The notes beneath the pieces were generated by a model. That model saw only the letters and a list, made by a program, of their open reading frames with translations, was not told where the DNA came from and searched no databases. Below, one piece after another: positions 59,176 through 64,000 of a stretch of 64,000 bases of DNA. The DNA is from Drosophila pseudoobscura. Taxonomy: Eukaryota; Arthropoda; Insecta; Diptera; Drosophilidae. Made by a program: the position numbers and the translations under genes. Positions within the stretch are counted from its first letter, which is position 1; each line of letters opens with the position of its first letter. The stretch is taken from NCBI RefSeq assembly GCF_009870125.1, contig NC_046679.1:1488001-1552000 (forward strand). Direction: 5' to 3'.

Positions 59176-62100
59176 GTAAGTGGTCGAAAGAAAGGGAACA
59201 ATCGATCCAAGAATGGTGAAACGGAGCTCATAAATCCATTAAAGAAGTGTTTCAGGAAGTGTTGAAGAATACGATACTCGTCTCTGCAAATTAGGGGCAC
59301 CCCTATTAGGGGCTCCAATTCCATTCATTTTAAGGAACTCATGGCTCCCTACATCGGAAGAGGATCTATCCGAAATTAGAGCTCCTGAACCGACTGGTTC
59401 TTGGTTCTCGAAGTAGTCCAGAAACGTGAAGTTTTTGGTTGTGATCCTTACAGACAATCACAGTATTTCCAGGGACACCTACACCTAATTTGGGGAGGTA
59501 TAGACATCGTATAGACATCTGTGACAGGGATTGGGTGGGGGGAAGCTGCTTTTCGAATAAACAGTTCCCTATTTTCCGGCAATAACCCAGTTCCCTAACA
59601 GCCGATCGGATCCTCAATGAACCTCCTCCGAGTACCCTTTGCAGAACCCATGAATGACTAAGCGTACAGCATACGAGCAGATCTCTCACCTTTGGCGACT
59701 TGGCTGATTAACACAATTTCTAGAGACATATGGGTCTTCTTTTATTTAACTGGATAAACAAATGTTGGGCGAACCGCAAAGAAAGAGAGGGAGTGAAAAA
59801 CAAGGTAAGAGAGTGGGGAAAGGCGAACGAAACGATTGGGAATATGTCGGCATATGTAAATAGAATGAATTTACACATTCACACATATTGGACAAACCAA
59901 CAAATGGATGAATATGTGTGGCAGGGGAAGCAACAAATTGGCCAAAGGCACAAATAATAGGAATAGGAATAGGAAAAGGAAAAATATACAAGATACAAGA
60001 TACAGAGACACAGAAATACAAGCTTCAATAAATGTGCGACAGCGTTGAAAGATGTTCGAAAACGTTGAAGAAAACGACGGAGACAAATCAATTCAGGCAT
60101 AAAAAGCGAATAAATATGTTTTTAGCGTAAAGATGCTAACTGCTAACAAGATGGGGGATGGGGGATGGGAAGCCGGGTGGGGGATGGGAATGGGTACCCG
60201 ACCACAAACAGAACGTAAGCCCAATCAACTGTACCGAACGGAACTGAAGACGGAGCAGAATCGTCTGACTGCCTGCCGTTGACACTTGACAAAAGATGAC
60301 TGGACTCTGAAGACTCTGGAGACTCTGGAGACTCGGGTCGTGAGAAAGCCGGTAGCTAAACCGCGGCCTGATCTCTGTGATCCTTGGCAGTCAGATCTTG
60401 TTTAGTTCCTCCACAAATCTTCGTCTTCGTCCTCTGGTGTTTGTCCAGCAATTAGCAAAGTTTCTGGGACTGGCTGCTTCCTCCTTCTGGTCTTCAGTGA
60501 TACCCTTTCGGAGAGTAAGATGACTAACGCTAATGGATTTTACATTGTATTTGCAACTACTTTAATGAGCAGCAAGGACTCATTGTCGGTAAAAATATTA
60601 TGCGAGTATTCGGCAATCAATATAGCGATTTCCTTCTATTAGTCCTTCTGTTTCTTTGGATGAGAGTTTTGAGAGTTTAACAGACAGGTAATGCCTGAAT
60701 CCGTTGCACAGATACTAGGAACTGCCAAGATGTCATAGAAACAATCGGTCGATGGATTTATGTGAATGCAATTTCAAAAATATTCTCTTTAAAAGTCCCT
60801 CTTGCTAACGATAGGAACGATAGATCTTCAAGGGTATCTGTTTCTTCGGCTCCCAAAGCCCAGGTCTTTGTTTCGTGTCTGCGTTTGTCAGTTGTTGCCT
60901 CGTCGCTTCTTTGTTCTCGTGTTGCTGTTTCTTATCAGGCGATGGGGCCGTAGCGCCCCATGGGGGCCTCTCTGATGGCCAGAGACAAACATCCTTGGGG
61001 CGAGCATGTATTCCGCTCCCACCCCCCTCAAAGGGGGGCGAGTGGGAGCTGGCCCCGCAGTGGAAAATGCGCAGAAAGCGCTGTCAAGAGCACGTGTGTG
61101 TTTGCACAAGGATACGTTTATGGGCGCCATTGCCCTGCCTCTATCTATCCACAGTTGTGTTCTACTACAGTACCACATACCCCCCACCCCCTGACGGCCG
61201 CCTTTCTGCCCCCCTGTGCCACCCCATAGTCACACTAGAAATTGTTTACCTTGCGCTTTATGAGCCTTGTTTATTTCCACTTAAAATCGCTTAAATGCAC
61301 ATCGCCATGTCCCTCCTCCTCCTCCTCCTCCACTATCTCTCACCTTACCGAATTCTCAACCGAATTCCCCTGTCACCGGGATCTGGATTAAATCTTGTAA
61401 TTTCTAAAGAATGCTGCAAATGGAAGGAATTTAATTGCTACACCCTTTTTGAGGGCGCAGATGCTTTAAGATTCCTTTTGAAGTGAAAAAAGGGAGGATG
61501 GATGGAAGGATTCTACCTTATCGGTGGGACACTACAGATCTGGGTTTAAGTTGGATGAGTTTTAAACTTTTCTTTGAAGACCAGAATAAGAAACGGAATA
61601 GAAAAATGAGCCTTGAATGTTTTAATTATTCGAATATTAAAAAACATATTCACGAGGTTTTTAGAAGCTAATAAATGCCTCGACTCATCAGAAGAGCTTC
61701 CCCTTTAAGTGTCACAATTTCTTGGAACTCTTTTCAAACTTAAAGATACATTTGCATAACAAAAGCCAAATAAGCGCCATAAAGTAGTCTCTCCAAACAA
61801 GAAGTGTTTATAGAACACGTTTAAAAAAGATTTTTGCTGGATTTTCTTGAAGATTTTTCGACTCTTTAACACCGCTCTTTGCCGTCAACATCTCATCAAT
61901 TATATGTGGGATTCGTACACCAACATTCCACATTAAATTAGAAGAGATGGAAGAGAGAGGGAACTCTCTCGCTGCGCCTCTCCATCCATCAATCCATCAG
62001 TCCATCAACCAAGTTCCCCGAATGAAGCGCATAGCAAGTGTCGCCTAAGGCTGAAAATGTGGTTTCTTTTTGCTAATTTTTTATGGCCCCCTCACTCTCT

Positions 62101-63301
62101 GGTGGGGTGGCGAAACCACAAGAGTCATATCAAAATTTATATTTTTGTTTGATTTGGTTAAATGAATTTCGGGTGAATCACTCTCGGGAGCGGATCGGAT
62201 CGGAACGAGACCCAAAGAAATAGGAATAACAAAATTCCGACCAGCTACTTGAGCAGTCCCGCACATACCTATAGATACAGATACAGATACAGACATAGTT
62301 ATAGGAGGGTTTGTTATTAAATAATACATATGTGTGCAAGTCACCCCATACTTTCCCGAGGGTAGCTCCATGTTGCATGTTGGAGCAGCCCCTTCCTGCC
62401 AACAGCTTCGGTGTCTTATGCGCCGCACTCTATTTGCTCGACGATAAGATATGGATACGCAGGAGGAACCGCGACTCCGTGTAGGACTCTGGCGAAGCTA
62501 TAAATATTTTATTGCTTATCTGGGTGTCTGGCCCCAAGGTGTTATCACACCCCACGACCACCAGGTGGGGAGCACGGCCCGACCCGGCCCGGTCCCAGCT
62601 CTGATATCATGGAGAGGCTCTACATAGTTATTTCTGGGGTGGTGTTCTTGTCCGGTTATGCGGCGACGAGTCAATTTACATGGGCCCCAACAAGTCATCT
62701 CGGCCAGCCTAAACCAACACTCTCGTACACCCCATGCGGGGGCGGCGGGCGACTAGGGAGCTTTAGTAGAGCACAGAGAAGGGTCTGACCACGTGACTCC
62801 CTTCAGTGCGGTTAATAGTGGGGCACAATGGGACCACCAAGAGAAAACCGAGCGATTTCTATCGGATCTATGGCTAGTGGCATCTCCATCTAGCGATCAA
62901 TCGATCATCTGAATAACAGGCTAAAATGCTTGAACATGCCATAGATTTTGTTCCACAAATTGATTGATTCCACAGTGGGATGTTCCATATGGTCCTAGCT
63001 GTTGCTGCTCCACCTCCTGTCCGGTCCAGCGAGACCTACTCCTATCCCTTTCCAACCCCTATCCCTTCCCCAAAACCTTCTCTACACCCCCAACCTATGG
63101 ATGTACATATGTACCTTCCAGTGAGCGACCGGCAAAACTTTGTGCAGCAGCAACGAACTGAGATACACGTGCGGCTTACAAGACAAATATTGATTTTGTT
63201 GCTGTTGTTGTAGCTCTTGTAGCTGTGGCACGGTGTGTCCGTGTCGGTGTCGCTGCGGTGGCCATAACCGCAAATGCCAGCCAAAAAGTTTTCAGCCTCC
63301 A

Positions 63302-63334
<33 letters not shown>

Positions 63335-64000
63335 TCCTCGCTTAGCATACTTCGGGGGCTGGTAATTTGTTCGCTGCAGGAATCTGCAGGACCTTCTCCT
63401 ACCCTTCGAACCCCATTCGACCCAGGGGAGCATACGCCCCCCCGGGGTGTTTTTATCATTTTGTAGCGTGTCCCCCCAGAGAGGCGGAGGCTGGGTGATT
63501 TTATGACCAGGTGAACGCGACAATGGCCGAAAAGTTGGGCGAAAACCGCCATTCGAATGAGTCACGGCGAACCGTTGATGTTGTGCGATGTGAATAAAAG
63601 CCAGTTGGGGGATTGAAGGATTCGTCCGATAAACCAGCAAAAGGACCTGCCTCCTGTAAATCCTGAAACTGTTTGGGGAGCAATCGGTGAAGGCTGGGGG
63701 GAAGCTTAAGGGGAACATCAAATGATGTTTGATGAGCTGAGTGAAGAGTGTGTTCATCATTTTATTATGCGGGTATTGGTACCAAGGGACGCATTCGGAA
63801 AAGGGAAACACAGTTCCAGAAGGTGTTATAAGACACAGCACAGAAGGTTCTTGGTGTCTTACAATTATTACTGATTGTAAATATTCAAAGTGCGTTCGAT
63901 GGCCCTTATTGTCACTTGTCCCATCAGCATTTTCCGCATAACCGAATAACCTTTAAAGCGTATCCGAACTTCTCACAGCTCTTTGCTCTCTCCTCTCTCC
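59176..64000 (+). other. Start of the first Sox100B intron, no exon recognised
   Basis: No frame here shows the HMG-box signature RPMNAFMVW. The stretch holds simple repeats, among them 11 GAC units at 63302-63334 and GACTCTGGA units near 60,308-60,340. The minus-strand frame across 63.2-63.8 kb contains a poly-Val run that is only the GAC repeat read in reverse. Intronic enhancers are possible but not demonstrable. Confidence 0.55.
63302..63334. repeat. (GAC)11 microsatellite
   Basis: Eleven perfect GAC units lie within the presumed Sox100B intron. Confidence 0.95.

Noticed and set aside
63176-63841. A 221-codon minus-strand frame
   Set aside because: Its poly-Val stretch is the GAC microsatellite read in reverse, and the rest is unstructured and rich in rare combinations; no domain seen.
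1-64000. Search for tRNA genes, rRNA, CRISPR arrays or bacterial-type operons
   Set aside because: No clear TPsiC box with a paired cloverleaf and no direct-repeat array with unique spacers was seen by eye. The window is eukaryotic nuclear DNA, so prokaryotic systems are not expected.

Overview
The window is nuclear DNA of a Drosophila species. Introns are short with GT-AG junctions, intergenic DNA is AT-rich with many short tandem repeats, and every recognisable protein belongs to a fly family. Calcineurin A (CanA1), alkaline phosphatase Alp4/Aph-4, MICOS subunit Mic19, casein kinase discs overgrown (dco) and Sox100B lie together in cytological region 100B on chromosome 3R of D. melanogaster (Muller element E), as far as I recall. 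This makes the window the orthologous block of another Drosophila. An obscura-group species is my guess; it was not tested.

Layout. Positions 1-16,480 hold no gene I can support. From 16.48 to 22.9 kb lies a + strand tandem array of small secreted DUF1091/DM8-family genes: four intact, one with a frameshift in its signal-peptide exon, and at least three relics. CanA1 follows (coding 27,488-34,656, twelve exons). Its last intron carries two intact DUF1091 genes and one relic, all on the opposite strand. Alp4 (+, 36,398-39,800) converges on Mic19 (-, 40,154-40,916). A block of tandem 0.5-kb repeats lies just upstream of Mic19 (41.2-42.9 kb). An AT-rich stretch, probably mostly the dco 3' UTR, leads into the dco coding exon (-, 46,171-47,490). 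Noncoding 5' exons of dco probably lie up to 51.4 kb. A broken, intron-containing copy of the C-terminal ectodomain of an LRP5/6 (arrow)-like receptor sits at 52.3-53.9 kb, flanked by members of the same repeat family as at 41-43 kb. The first coding exon of Sox100B (+, 58,976-59,175) carries the SoxE dimerisation region. Its HMG box was not found before the window ends.

How the genes relate. These are unrelated single genes, not an operon-like system. CanA1 is a Ca2+/calmodulin phosphatase, dco a CK1 kinase of clock, Hippo and Wnt signalling, Mic19 a cristae protein, Alp4 a secreted or GPI-anchored enzyme, and Sox100B a transcription factor. The dynamic part is the DUF1091 family, which shows duplication, exon fusion, intron loss and decay on both sides of CanA1 exons 1-11. 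The most interesting observation is an open reading frame running through CanA1 exon 9 into the next intron. It would give a calcineurin A isoform with a 48-residue proline-rich tail in place of the calmodulin-binding and autoinhibitory regions.
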